Source of the DNA: Leyella stercorea | Lineage (GTDB): Bacteria > Bacteroidota > Bacteroidia > Bacteroidales > Bacteroidaceae | Direction of reading: 5' to 3' | Assembly (NCBI RefSeq): GCF_021531655.1 | Contig: NZ_JADYUF010000060.1 | Coordinates: 1 to 16,732 of the forward strand | DNA length: 16,732 bases | Shown: one piece after another, positions 1-7,021 of the stretch | Numbering within the stretch: the stretch's first letter is position 1 | How the letters are laid out: the number at the start of each line of letters is the position of its first letter | Translations under genes and position numbers: made by a program | The notes under the pieces: generated by a model | Databases searched by the model: none | The model's input: the letters and a program-made list of their open reading frames with translations, nothing else | What the model was told of the DNA's origin: nothing

Positions 1-215
1 TATTTAACGACAATAGTGACAATGATTGACAATCGTTTTATGATTTTCATGTGTACAACATATAATCTTGCTTCTCCGATTGTCGGTCATTGTCAACATT
101 GTCGTTATAAAAACAAGGGGCTTGATAATTTTGTATTTAACGACAATAGTGACAATGATTGACAATCGTTTTATGATTTTCATGTGTACAACATATAATC
201 TTGCTTCTCCGATTG
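1..215. repeat. 82-bp direct repeat with inverted GACAAT arrays
   Basis: Positions 1-82 are repeated at 134-215 with a period of 133 bp, by direct reading. Each copy begins with three spaced GACAAT words. In the first unit these words return in inverted form at about 77-109, so 4-35 and 77-109 form a long imperfect inverted repeat around a unique core of roughly 40 bp. The right arm of the second copy is degenerate after 215. The block lies just past the lpxH stop codon and could act as a terminator in the cell, but no gene is visible in it. The left edge may continue outside the window. Confidence 0.85.
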
Positions 216-233
216 ATTGACTGCAACTATAAA

Positions 234-998
234 TCATGGTTGGCTTTCGCCCTCAACGTATTCTTCGAGGAACATGTGTTCGCCGTCGAACACCGCATAC
301 GTGAACTGCGAAATCCAATCGCCGAGTATCATCATGCGCGACTTGCGCGAGAGGATGAGGTCGAGTTCGATGTGGCGGTGGCCATATATGAAGTAGTCTA
401 CGTTGGGATGGGTCTTCATGTATTGCTTGGTGTACAGCACGAGGTGCTCGCGCTGCTCGCCCATGTAGGGCGGTTCCATTCCGTCGATGCGCTTTAGGCG
501 CGAGTGCTTTGCCCAAGTGAGTCCGAACCACATGCTCCAGCGCGGATGAAGCGAGCTGAACAGCACCTGGCAGAAGCGGTTGTGGAACACACGCTTTATG
601 AACTTGAACTTGCGGTCGGGGTCGCCCAGTCCGTCACCGTGCGCCAGATAGAACACCTTGTCGTATATCTCCACCGTCTCAGGACGTGTATGTATTGTCA
701 CTCCGCACTCGTCGCGCAGATAACCGTACGACCAAATGTCGTGATTTCCGGTGAAGTAGTGTACCTCGACGCCCATGTCGGTAAGCTCCGACAGCTTTCC
801 GAGGAAGCGCGTGTAGCCCTTTGGCACGGCATAACGCCACTCGTACCAGAAGTCGAACATGTCGCCAAGCAGATATATGGCACGTGCCTTGGTCTTTATC
901 GAGTCAAGAAAACGCACAAGCCGGCGCTCCTGAGTGCGGCTGTGTTCGATAGCCCACGACCCGAGGTGGGCGTCTGAGAGGAAATATACGTTCTTCAT
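234..998 (-). CDS. lpxH: UDP-2,3-diacylglucosamine diphosphatase (LpxH-like metallophosphoesterase)
   Basis: This 254-residue protein has the calcineurin-like metallophosphoesterase motifs in order: SDAHLG (D9, H11), GDMFDFW (D46), GNHD (85-87), AHGDG (H120) and GHRH near residue 215. In the LpxH family these bind two Mn ions, and the enzyme hydrolyses UDP-2,3-diacylglucosamine to lipid X at the inner membrane during lipid A synthesis. I chose the ATG at 998, which gives MKNVYFLSDAHLG. The upstream in-frame ATG at 1043 would add 15 residues encoded by the repeat array at 1005-1127 and is unlikely. It follows the DUF59 gene on the same strand, so the two may be co-transcribed through the repeat. 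A different metallophosphoesterase role is possible, but the motif set and length fit LpxH well. Confidence 0.85.
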   Translation of the reverse strand: MKNVYFLSDAHLGSWAIEHSRTQERRLVRFLDSIKTKARAIYLLGDMFDFWYEWRYAVPKGYTRFLGKLSELTDMGVEVHYFTGNHDIWSYGYLRDECGVTIHTRPETVEIYDKVFYLAHGDGLGDPDRKFKFIKRVFHNRFCQVLFSSLHPRWSMWFGLTWAKHSRLKRIDGMEPPYMGEQREHLVLYTKQYMKTHPNVDYFIYGHRHIELDLILSRKSRMMILGDWISQFTYAVFDGEHMFLEEYVEGESQP

Positions 999-1004
999 TC
1001 TGTC

Positions 1005-1127
1005 AAAACTCAAAATTGAACAATTCAAAATCAGCGAAGCCAATCAATTCAAAATTGAACAATTCAAAATCGGCAAAGCCGACCAATTCAAAACTCAAAA
1101 TTCAAAATTCAAAACTCGATTAATCGA
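1005..1127 (-). repeat. TTTTGAATT array with two hairpin cores, single orientation
   Basis: The gap between the DUF59 gene and lpxH is filled by TTTTGAATT/TTTTGAGTT words, read on the minus strand. A 39-bp unit is present twice in tandem (1011-1049 and 1050-1088). Each unit holds the motif AATTGTTCAATTTTGA and a core hairpin. The core at 1070-1082 is perfect (TCGGC / GCCGA); the other is degenerate. At the upstream edge, the DUF59 stop codon lies inside a perfect 12-bp palindrome at 1116-1127 (TCGATTAATCGA). No oppositely oriented array is present here, unlike the three related loci at 8047, 12114 and 14611. Confidence 0.85.
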
Positions 1128-1440
1128 AGCCCAGCTCTACGCGTGCCTCTTCGGTCATCATACTCTGGTCCCATTCGGGTTCGAAAACGAGGTTGACGGT
1201 CGACGACTTGACGTGATCGAGCGAGTCAACCTTCAATCGCACGTCCTCAAGAATGAAGTCGGCGGCGGGGCACGACGGCGCTGTGAATGTCATGTCGATG
1301 TCTACATGTCCGTCTTCCTTAACGTCTATCTTGTATATAAGTCCGAGATCGTATATGTTGACGGGTATTTCGGGGTCGTAAACGGTCTTCAGGACATCGA
1401 CGATGCGCTCCTCTATCTGTGTCTTTTCTTCCTGTGTCAT
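1120..1440 (-). CDS. DUF59/SufT-like Fe-S cluster assembly protein
   Basis: The 106-residue product is a single MIP18/DUF59 domain. It carries the hallmark DPEIPVNIYDLGLIY near residues 22-36 and the TAPSCP motif with the reactive cysteine near residue 59. Proteins of this family (SufT, PaaD-like) help mature or deliver iron-sulfur clusters in the cytoplasm. The ATG at 1440 is chosen because it starts directly before the domain and lies 30-odd bases downstream of a promoter. A longer frame opening at 1599 would read through that promoter and through the 22-bp repeats. The gene is divergent from cstA and precedes lpxH on the same strand. The stop codon is within a palindrome at the edge of the downstream repeat array. 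Which specific Fe-S targets it serves cannot be told from sequence. Confidence 0.85.
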   Translation of the reverse strand: MTQEEKTQIEERIVDVLKTVYDPEIPVNIYDLGLIYKIDVKEDGHVDIDMTFTAPSCPAADFILEDVRLKVDSLDHVKSSTVNLVFEPEWDQSMMTEEARVELGFD

Positions 1441-1475
1441 TTGCAATGAAATTATATTATGTGATTTGTTTCTTG

Positions 1476-1507
1476 CAAATTTAGCTAAAAATATTGTAAT
1501 ACGGCAA
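1476..1507 (-). promoter_or_regulatory. Bacteroidetes-type promoter for the DUF59 gene
   Basis: On the minus strand TAAATTTG (1476-1483) matches the Bacteroidetes -7 consensus TAnnTTTG. A TTG at 1505-1507 sits 21 bp upstream, the usual spacing of the -33 element. Start of transcription would be near 1469, giving a leader of about 30 nt. Confidence 0.6.
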
Positions 1508-1536
1508 GAAAAGCACAATTTTACGCTGATACAATT

Positions 1537-1580
1537 GCTGCCTCGCGAGGAAACATTTGCAGCCTCGGGAGGAAACAATA
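1537..1580. repeat. Two 22-bp tandem repeats with CCTCGNGAGG palindromes
   Basis: Units 1537-1558 and 1559-1580 are alike; each contains a 10-bp palindrome (CCTCGCGAGG at 1541-1550, CCTCGGGAGG at 1563-1572) followed by AAACA. A centre-to-centre distance of 22 bp is about two helical turns. They lie between the divergent promoters of the DUF59 gene and cstA, so an operator role is possible. Confidence 0.7.
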
Positions 1581-1648
1581 AATCTGCAACTTTAAGCACA
1601 TAGACAAATTACGTTGACGATTTATTATTATTTCTCAGTAAAAAGTTA

Positions 1649-1656
1649 TACTTTTG
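1649..1656 (+). promoter_or_regulatory. -7 element for cstA
   Basis: TACTTTTG matches TAnnTTTG and lies 28 bp before the cstA ATG. No convincing -33 element is visible at the standard distance, which could mean a weak or regulator-dependent promoter. Confidence 0.5.
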
Positions 1657-1683
1657 CACGTCGCAACTAATAACAACTAAAAA

Positions 1684-3144
1684 ATGATAACATTTGTAAT
1701 TTGTCTCGCAGCCCTCGTATTGGGCTACGCAATCTATGGCCGATTCGTAGAGCACGTGTTCGCTCCCGACGACCGCCCCACCCCTGCTATAGCCAAAGCC
1801 GACGGCATCGACTACGTAGCGATGCCCTACTGGAAGGTGTTCATGATTCAGTTTCTGAACATTGCGGGCACCGGCCCTATCTTCGGAGCCATCATGGGAG
1901 CCAAGTTCGGACCCGTTGCCTATCTGTGGATCATATTCGGATGCATCTTTGCAGGAGCCGTTCACGACTACCTTTCGGGCATGTTGTCGCTGCGCAATGG
2001 CGGTAGCGATCTGCCTTCGCTTGTACAACGCTATCTCGGTGGGGCTGCAGCCAAGGTGCTGCTGGTGTTCGCCGTGTTCCTGCTCATTATGGTTGGAACG
2101 GTATTTGTGTACAGCCCAGCCGAGATATTGGGCAACATCGGCGGCTCGAAGGTGATGTGGATGGGCGTTATCTTCGCCTATTACATCGTGGCAACGATGC
2201 TGCCTATCGACAAGATTATCGGCAAGATATACCCTGTCTTCTCGTTCTCGCTGCTGTTTATGGCTGTGGCGCTGGTGGTGATGCTGTTCGTGAAGATGCC
2301 GGTTCTGCCCGAACTGTGGGACGGTCTGGGCAACCTGGGACAGCAAACCGACCCTGCCGGCTTCACCGACAGCATCTTCCCATGCCTCTTCATCACTATC
2401 GCCTGTGGTGCGATAAGCGGTTTTCACGCTACGCAGAGTCCGCTGATGGCTCGCTGCCTGAAGTCGGAACGCAAGGGACGTCCTATCTTCTACGGTGCCA
2501 TGATTACTGAGGGAATGGTGGCTCTGGTTTGGGCTACGGTGGCTATGTGGTTCTTCTACGACGCTCCGCAGCCAGGCTACGAGCAGATTGCAGGTGGAGC
2601 TGCCAAAGGATTCCACACTTCTGCCCCGATGGTTGTCAATCTTGTGTGCAACGACTGGCTCGGTGTGCTGGGCGGAATATTGGCTATGCTGGGCGTGGTG
2701 GCTGCTCCTATCACGAGCGGTGACACGGCTTTCCGTTCTGCACGACTCATCGTTGCGCAGGCTTTGAAGATCAACCAGCTTCCAAAGGCTAATCGTCTGT
2801 ACATCTGCATTCCGCTGTTCGTAGTATCGTTCGCCCTGCTTATCTGGCAGATCAGCAATCCCGACGGCTTCAACACGATATGGCAGTACTTCGGATGGGC
2901 CAACCAGACGCTGTCGGTATTCACGCTGTGGAGCATCACCGTCTATCTTGTACGCGAAAAGAAGCCCTATGTCATCACACTCATACCGGCTCTGTTCATG
3001 ACCTGTGTATGTACAACGTTCCTCGCTGTGTCGAAGACTGCATTCGGACTGCCACTCGGCGTAAGCTATACGATTGGAGCAGCTGCCCTCGTAGTTGCTG
3101 CTGTGTGGTTTGTAATGTGGATGAAGAAATTCAAGAAGGCATAA
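1684..3144 (+). CDS. cstA: Carbon starvation protein A family transporter (short form)
   Basis: The 486-residue polytopic membrane protein matches the CstA family. Landmarks are a first helix at residues 2-18, the conserved stretch around FLNIAGTGPIFGAIMGA (residues 58-74), then HDYLSGMLSLRNGG, and about a dozen hydrophobic segments in all. It is shorter than the roughly 700-residue E. coli CstA, lacking the long C-terminal part; short forms occur in Bacteroidetes. The family imports peptides or pyruvate when preferred carbon is scarce; the substrate here is unknown. The ATG follows an A-rich leader typical of Bacteroidetes, without a clear Shine-Dalgarno. It is the only large plus-strand gene. 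It is divergent from the DUF59 gene and convergent with radC, the gap being filled by a large hairpin. Confidence 0.88.
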   Translation: MITFVICLAALVLGYAIYGRFVEHVFAPDDRPTPAIAKADGIDYVAMPYWKVFMIQFLNIAGTGPIFGAIMGAKFGPVAYLWIIFGCIFAGAVHDYLSGMLSLRNGGSDLPSLVQRYLGGAAAKVLLVFAVFLLIMVGTVFVYSPAEILGNIGGSKVMWMGVIFAYYIVATMLPIDKIIGKIYPVFSFSLLFMAVALVVMLFVKMPVLPELWDGLGNLGQQTDPAGFTDSIFPCLFITIACGAISGFHATQSPLMARCLKSERKGRPIFYGAMITEGMVALVWATVAMWFFYDAPQPGYEQIAGGAAKGFHTSAPMVVNLVCNDWLGVLGGILAMLGVVAAPITSGDTAFRSARLIVAQALKINQLPKANRLYICIPLFVVSFALLIWQISNPDGFNTIWQYFGWANQTLSVFTLWSITVYLVREKKPYVITLIPALFMTCVCTTFLAVSKTAFGLPLGVSYTIGAAALVVAAVWFVMWMKKFKKA

Positions 3145-3150
3145 AAGAGT

Positions 3151-3373
3151 GAGTCTAAGTTCAAGAGACGCGGGCTGAAAGCCCAAATCGCGCATAGCCC
3201 AGGGCAACACCCTGGGTAAAAAGATGTTGTAAACAATACGCCCTGTAAGGGCAAAAGCATTAATGATTGACGCTTTTGCCCTTACAGGGCGTATTGTTTT
3301 TGGTGGTTTATTACCCCAGGGTGTTGCCCTGGGCTATGTGCTTCTGCCCCTTCGGGGCGTGTTGCTTAGACTC
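3151..3373. repeat. REPIN-like nested inverted repeat
   Basis: The convergent gap between cstA and radC is one nested palindrome. The inner arms 3231-3258 and 3272-3299 are a perfect 28-bp inverted repeat with a 13-nt loop. The outer arms 3194-3219 and 3311-3337 match apart from one extra C. The outermost GAGTCTAAG (3151-3159) pairs with CTTAGACTC (3365-3373). Within each arm are small GC hairpins (for example GCCCT/AGGGC, CCCAGGG/CCCTGGG, GCCCC/GGGGC). This layout matches REP doublets (REPINs) that are moved by REP-associated tyrosine transposases; no such transposase is in the window. It can also end transcription from both sides. Confidence 0.8.
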
Positions 3374-3390
3374 TTGACTTCCCATGGTTG

Positions 3391-4077
3391 TCACAGTTTT
3401 CCTTCTTCCGAATAACTGAAATAGCGTCCGTCGGTGACGATGACGTGGTCGACCAGATATATTCGCATGGTCTCGCATGCCTTCTTAAGGCGTAGGGTCA
3501 GGCGGTCGTCATCGCCGCTCGGACGGGTGTTTCCAGAAGGATGGTTGTGGACAAGGGTTATGACGGTGGCGTTGTTGAGCAATGCCTCGCGCAGGATTAT
3601 GCGCACATCGACAGCCGTTTCCGACAGTCCGCCGTGCGAGAGGCGCACCGCCTTGATGAGTCGCATGCGCTGGTTCATCAGCAATACCCACGCCTCTTCG
3701 GTGTCGAGGTCTTGCATCTTGGGCAACATATACTCATATACCGCCATGGCAGAACCCATGTCGGGCCGCTCAGCCGCACCAACAGCCTGTCGCCGCTTGC
3801 CCAATTCGCAAGCGGCGATAATCGTTATGGCCTTCGCCTCGCCAATGCCATTGTAGCTCATCAGCTCGTTGAGCGACATCTTTCCAAGCGTATTGAGGTT
3901 GTTATCGCAGTCGGCAAGGATGCGTTGCATCAATCCTACAGCACTCTCCTTGGTCGAACCCGACCCGATAAGAATGGCAAGCAGTTCGGAATCGGACAAT
4001 GCCGCCGGACCTTTTGCCATGAGCTTCTCGCGAGGTTTATCCTCTTCAGCCCACTGATTTATTGAGAAACTGCTCAT
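3391..4077 (-). CDS. radC: RadC family JAB/MPN metalloprotease-fold protein
   Basis: The 228-residue protein has the RadC architecture. The N-terminal part includes a helix-hairpin-helix-like segment near residues 70-90 (NGIGEAKA). The C-terminal JAB/MPN domain carries the zinc motif HNHPSG at 177-182 followed by the SGDDD aspartates near 187-191, with the family's supporting residues ahead of it. The biochemical function of RadC is unsettled; an early link to DNA repair has not held up. The ATG overlaps the stop of the upstream glycosyltransferase gene as ATGA, which points to translational coupling. Length is normal for the family. Confidence 0.9.
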   Translation of the reverse strand: MSSFSINQWAEEDKPREKLMAKGPAALSDSELLAILIGSGSTKESAVGLMQRILADCDNNLNTLGKMSLNELMSYNGIGEAKAITIIAACELGKRRQAVGAAERPDMGSAMAVYEYMLPKMQDLDTEEAWVLLMNQRMRLIKAVRLSHGGLSETAVDVRIILREALLNNATVITLVHNHPSGNTRPSGDDDRLTLRLKKACETMRIYLVDHVIVTDGRYFSYSEEGKL

Positions 4078-5087
4078 TTATAAAACGTTTTTTCAAATGC
4101 AGAGAACTCCGACTTACCCCTTACGCAGCGTTTCCACCACGACTCGATGAATCCGAAGCCGTAGCCCATGAGCTGGATGTAGGCAGAGATAATGCTGAGG
4201 AAACCTATTTTTATGCTACGGTTCACGCACGACGAATCAACGAATATCAGCACACAGTAGAGCGCCAGCGGAACAAGTGGAATCCATGCCAACGCCGGAC
4301 TGACAACCAACAGCACCAGACAGAGCAGAAGCATGGCGAGAACGCCTACTGTGAACACCATCGGAAGCATGTGTACGAGCTTCAATGATTCAGGATATTT
4401 CTTGTAAAGATTGATGCGTGCAATGCCGGAGTTGTACACCTGACGGAAGAACTTGCGGAAATCGGTGCGACGCTTGTGCCAAACCCACGCCTCGGGGAAC
4501 AAGCGGCAACGGCAACCAGCCTTGAATATACGAATAGAGAAGTCGATGTCCTCGCCAAAACGCATCTTGGAGAATCCGCCCAGACGCTCGTACACGTCAC
4601 GACGCACACCCATATTGAACGAACGCGGATAGAATTTGTCGAGCTTCTTCTTGCCACCACGTATGCCACCTGTTGTGAAGAACGACGTCATAGAATAGCT
4701 AATCGCCTTCTGGGTGTCGGTGAATGACGGGTGGGCAGAATCGGGTCCGCCGAACTCATCAGCCTCCTCGCGCTGCAACTCGGCATCGACGGCCACGAGA
4801 TAGTTCTCGGGCAGCACCACGTCGGAATCGAGTATGAGCACATATTCGCCCTTGGCACGCTCCACACCGTAGTTGCGGCTCTGACCGGGACCGCTGTTCG
4901 GCTTGGCAAAGTAGTGAAGATCGAGCCGGTCAGCGTATTTGTCGCACACGTCACGGCATGGTATTGCCGAACCGTCCTCAACTACTATAACCTCAAAATC
5001 GGTCAGCGTCTGCCGCGTGAGGCTATCGAGCAACTCGTCAACTTCGTCCGGACGATTGTATACTGGAATTATAAAACTGAACTTCAT
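4074..5087 (-). CDS. Family 2 glycosyltransferase with C-terminal membrane helices
   Basis: The 337-residue protein starts with a GT-A fold (FSFIIPVYNRPDEV). It carries the nucleotide-binding VVEDGS near residues 35-40 and the metal-binding DSD at 87-89. The acceptor-side motif GEDIDFS is at 178-184, followed by WHKRR at 203-207. Three hydrophobic segments at about 241-268, 270-285 and 293-315 anchor it in the inner membrane. It would transfer a sugar from a nucleotide donor to an unknown acceptor, probably an envelope glycan or lipid; the donor cannot be told. It overlaps radC by four bases. It is downstream of efp across a repeat-filled gap at 5088-5262, so it may have its own promoter or share the efp transcript. 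Confidence 0.85.
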   Translation of the reverse strand: MKFSFIIPVYNRPDEVDELLDSLTRQTLTDFEVIVVEDGSAIPCRDVCDKYADRLDLHYFAKPNSGPGQSRNYGVERAKGEYVLILDSDVVLPENYLVAVDAELQREEADEFGGPDSAHPSFTDTQKAISYSMTSFFTTGGIRGGKKKLDKFYPRSFNMGVRRDVYERLGGFSKMRFGEDIDFSIRIFKAGCRCRLFPEAWVWHKRRTDFRKFFRQVYNSGIARINLYKKYPESLKLVHMLPMVFTVGVLAMLLLCLVLLVVSPALAWIPLVPLALYCVLIFVDSSCVNRSIKIGFLSIISAYIQLMGYGFGFIESWWKRCVRGKSEFSAFEKTFYK

Positions 5088-5098
5088 GGTTTAAGAGA

Positions 5099-5264
5099 AA
5101 AGTGAAAAACGAAAAGTGAAAAGTGGAATGTGTAAAACGAAAAAGAGTAAAAAAGTAGAAAGCACTATTACGGGGCATACGCATAACGTCATCCCAAATG
5201 CTTTTTACTTTTTTACTCTTTTACTATTTTACCTTTAAAAGCTCTTTACTGTCAAGAGTCTCTT
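5099..5264. repeat. Inverted AAAAGTA/AAAAGTGA arrays between efp and the glycosyltransferase gene
   Basis: Arms 5141-5163 and 5200-5222 are inverted repeats of 23 bp with one mismatch, made of AAAAGAGTA/AAAAAGTA words. They enclose a unique core of 36 bp (5164-5199). A further AAAAGTGA array extends from 5099 to about 5125. At the efp edge an 11-bp palindrome AAGAGTCTCTT (5254-5264) overlaps the efp stop codon. The plan resembles the TTTTGAATT elements elsewhere in the window but uses different words. No gene is visible in it. Confidence 0.75.
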
Positions 5265-5829
5265 ACTCCTTAACGCGCTGCAGATAGCTGCCGTCGCGTG
5301 TGTCAACCTGAACAAGGTCGCCCTCGTTAACGAAGAGAGGTACACGAATCTCAACGCCAGTCTCAAGAGTAGCAGGCTTCAGAGTGTTTGTAGCTGTATC
5401 GCCCTTGATGCCCGGCTCAGAGTGAGTAACGCGCAGATTGGTCTTCACCGGCATCTCACCGAAGAGAACAGTCTCAGTAGAAGCGTCAGAAACAACCTCG
5501 ACGATGTCGCTCTCCTTCATGAAGTCAACACCTGTGATTAGATTGCCAGAGATAGGAATCTGGTCGTAAGTCTCCTGATTCATGAAGATATAGTCCTCAC
5601 CCTCCTTGTAAAGGTACTGGTACGGACGACGCTCTACGCGTACATCCTCGAGCTTTTCAGAGATGTCGAAACGACGCTCGAGCACGCGGCCGTCAACAAC
5701 ATTCTTCAGCTTAACGCGCATAAATGTGTTACCCTTACCTGGTTTAACGTGGAGGAAGTCGATGACGAAGAACAGCTTGCCATCCATGCGGATGCAGGTT
5801 CCCATCTTGATGTCTTGTGAATTGATCAT
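5263..5829 (-). CDS. efp: Translation elongation factor P
   Basis: The 188-residue protein has the three-domain EF-P fold. The N-terminal KOW-like domain carries the loop KPGKGNTF with K32 at the tip, the residue that is post-translationally modified in many EF-Ps and reaches the peptidyl-transferase centre. The OB domains end with DTRDGSYLQRVKE. EF-P relieves ribosome stalling at polyproline. The length is normal. It is divergent from rpmH, an order common in Bacteroidales. The leader from the predicted start of transcription to the ATG is about 140 nt, which is long for this group. The stop codon overlaps a small palindrome at the edge of the following repeat. Confidence 0.97.
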   Translation of the reverse strand: MINSQDIKMGTCIRMDGKLFFVIDFLHVKPGKGNTFMRVKLKNVVDGRVLERRFDISEKLEDVRVERRPYQYLYKEGEDYIFMNQETYDQIPISGNLITGVDFMKESDIVEVVSDASTETVLFGEMPVKTNLRVTHSEPGIKGDTATNTLKPATLETGVEIRVPLFVNEGDLVQVDTRDGSYLQRVKE

Positions 5830-5976
5830 TGCTGTGTATATTATTGTATTATTAATTATTCGTTACGACGGATTGTCCTGTTCGTTACAATCATTTGTCT
5901 TATCCGTTATATTCATTCACGGGGCAAATACCTGTAAACAGCCCAAATGTTTGAGTGTATCTATGTTAAGACGATG

Positions 5977-5984
5977 CAAAGTTA
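5977..5984 (-). promoter_or_regulatory. -7 element for efp
   Basis: TAACTTTG on the minus strand fits TAnnTTTG. Transcription would begin near 5970 and run through an AT-rich leader containing GTAACGAA twice (in the 5850-5890 stretch). The gene-free stretch 5830-6184 holds this promoter and that of rpmH; I see nothing else firm in it. Confidence 0.55.
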
Positions 5985-6108
5985 CTGAAATTCACTCAAT
6001 AATGAGCAATGGGCGGTTGTTTTTTTTATTATTATACGTATTCAGCGAGAAAAGAAGGGCTTTTTTCTAAAAAAATACATAAAATCATGGCTAAAAGGAC
6101 TTTAAATC

Positions 6109-6139
6109 TTGGTTGTTTCAAAAATAATGAGTAATTTTG
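6109..6139 (+). promoter_or_regulatory. Promoter for rpmH
   Basis: TAATTTTG at 6132-6139 fits the -7 consensus, and a TTG at 6109-6111 lies 20 bp upstream as the -33 element. Transcription would start near 6146, leaving a leader of about 40 A-rich bases before the rpmH ATG. Confidence 0.65.
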
Positions 6140-6184
6140 CAACCCAAAAGTGTGAACATATAACAAATAAATAAAAATAAGACA

Positions 6185-6340
6185 ATGAAAAGAACATTTC
6201 AGCCTCACAATCGTCGCCGCGTAAACAAGCATGGCTTCCGCGAGCGCATGGCTACAAAGAATGGTCGCCGCGTGTTGGCTTCTCGCCGCGCTCATGGCCG
6301 CAAGAAGTTGACAGTATCTGACGAGCACCACGGAAAATAA
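6185..6340 (+). CDS. rpmH: 50S ribosomal protein L34
   Basis: This 51-codon gene encodes [12 protein letters not shown], then [19 protein letters not shown], then [15 protein letters not shown] and a short HHGK tail. That is the full L34 signature, with the highly basic core that binds 23S rRNA. The ATG at 6185 follows an A-rich leader. It is followed by a hairpin with a short T run and then rpsU on the same strand. L34 is among the most conserved small proteins, so the call is firm. Confidence 0.97.
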   Translation: MKRTFQPHNRRRVNKHGFRERMATKNGRRVLASRRAHGRKKLTVSDEHHGK

Positions 6341-6394
6341 TCCGGTGCACGCACTGTAACGACCGGGTGTGATGCCCAATCGTGTAGCGACGAC

Positions 6395-6442
6395 AAAAGC
6401 GGCAGGCCACACCATGCTTGGTGTGGACGGTCTGCTGCTTTT
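6395..6442 (+). terminator. Hairpin between rpmH and rpsU
   Basis: An inner stem CCACACCA / TTGGTGTGG sits inside an outer imperfect stem that begins AAAAGC and ends GCTTTT. The T run after it is short, so it may be an intrinsic terminator, an attenuator or a processing site that sets different levels of rpmH and rpsU. Confidence 0.6.
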
Positions 6443-6515
6443 AAAAATTAACCCCACAACGATTTGCGGACAATGCCGCAAACATGTATAACCAAATTAA
6501 TTAAAAGTAAAAAAA

Positions 6516-6707
6516 ATGATTATTGTACCAGTAAAAGATGGTGAGAACATCGAAAGAGCACTCAAGAAGTTCAAGAGAAAATTCGAAAAGACAGGTGTTG
6601 TAAAGGAGCTCCGCGCTCGTCAGCAGTACAACAAGCCTTCTGTTTTGAAGCGTCTCAAGATGGAGCACGCTATCTATGTTCAGCAGCTCCGTGCTAACGA
6701 GGAATAA
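6516..6707 (+). CDS. rpsU: 30S ribosomal protein S21
   Basis: The 63-residue product begins MIIVPVKDGENIERALKKFKR and ends in basic helices (RLKMEHAIYVQQLRANEE), matching bS21 in length and sequence. S21 is a small subunit protein near the anti-Shine-Dalgarno region of 16S rRNA. In Bacteroidetes the ribosome tends to occlude that region, in line with the lack of Shine-Dalgarno sequences in front of the genes here. It lies 175 bp after rpmH and is followed by an unassigned GC-rich stretch and a bidirectional terminator. Confidence 0.96.
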   Translation: MIIVPVKDGENIERALKKFKRKFEKTGVVKELRARQQYNKPSVLKRLKMEHAIYVQQLRANEE

Positions 6708-6891
6708 TCCACGTCCCTCACATTCTCACATTATTAATCTTTAATGACCGCGCACACGCACTAATGGCGCAAGCCACGAATGCAGCGACGGATCGGATGG
6801 ACCAGGAGGTGTATTTCCCCTTTAGACATATAATCATTTATACATAGAAATAAGCCTGCGACAACGGCGCAACGCCGATGACGATATGGCG
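6708..6891 (+). other. Unassigned GC-rich stretch after rpsU, possibly structured RNA
   Basis: The 314-base gap between rpsU and recA has no credible gene. Its first part contains compact hairpins such as TGGC-GCAA-GCCA (a GNRA-type loop) and GGCG-CAA-CGCC, and words such as CACGCACT and GCAGCGACG that have counterparts in the rpmH-rpsU spacer. It could be a structured 3' untranslated region or a small RNA ending at the terminator that follows. I cannot assign it to a known RNA family. Confidence 0.3.
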
Positions 6892-6949
6892 AAAAAAGAG
6901 ATGACAACACATCTAACCCTTAGGTTGAATGTGTTGCCATCTCTTTTTT
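6892..6949. terminator. Bidirectional intrinsic terminator between rpsU and recA
   Basis: A 21-bp imperfect stem (arms 6892-6912 and 6929-6949) is flanked by A6 on one side and T6 on the other. It can therefore end rpsU transcription on the plus strand and recA transcription on the minus strand. Confidence 0.85.
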
Positions 6950-6956
6950 GTATATT

Positions 6957-6994
6957 CTATTCTCGGAGTTTTACATTATATACTCCGAGAATAG
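6957..6994. terminator. Second hairpin before the recA stop
   Basis: Arms CTATTCTCGGAGT (6957-6969) and ACTCCGAGAATAG (6982-6994) are a perfect 13-bp inverted repeat. It lies 28 bp beyond the recA stop, followed on the minus strand by the stronger hairpin at 6892-6949. Confidence 0.7.
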
Positions 6995-7021
6995 TTTTCT
7001 TTATCTCCGTGAAGAGTTCTC

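Noticed and set aside
4..237. Minus-strand open frame at the left end
   Set aside because: It is made of the direct repeat and has duplicated low-value sequence with no protein character.
999..1043. N-terminal extension of LpxH from the ATG at 1043
   Set aside because: The extension would be encoded by the repeat array; the ATG at 998 gives the usual family start.
1441..1599. Longer DUF59 protein starting at 1599
   Set aside because: It would cross the predicted promoter and the 22-bp repeats, and adds no family sequence.
1609..3210. Long open frame of 533 codons on the minus strand opposite cstA
   Set aside because: It is rich in H, R, Q and S with no domain, and is the antisense shadow of a well-recognised membrane protein with strong codon bias.
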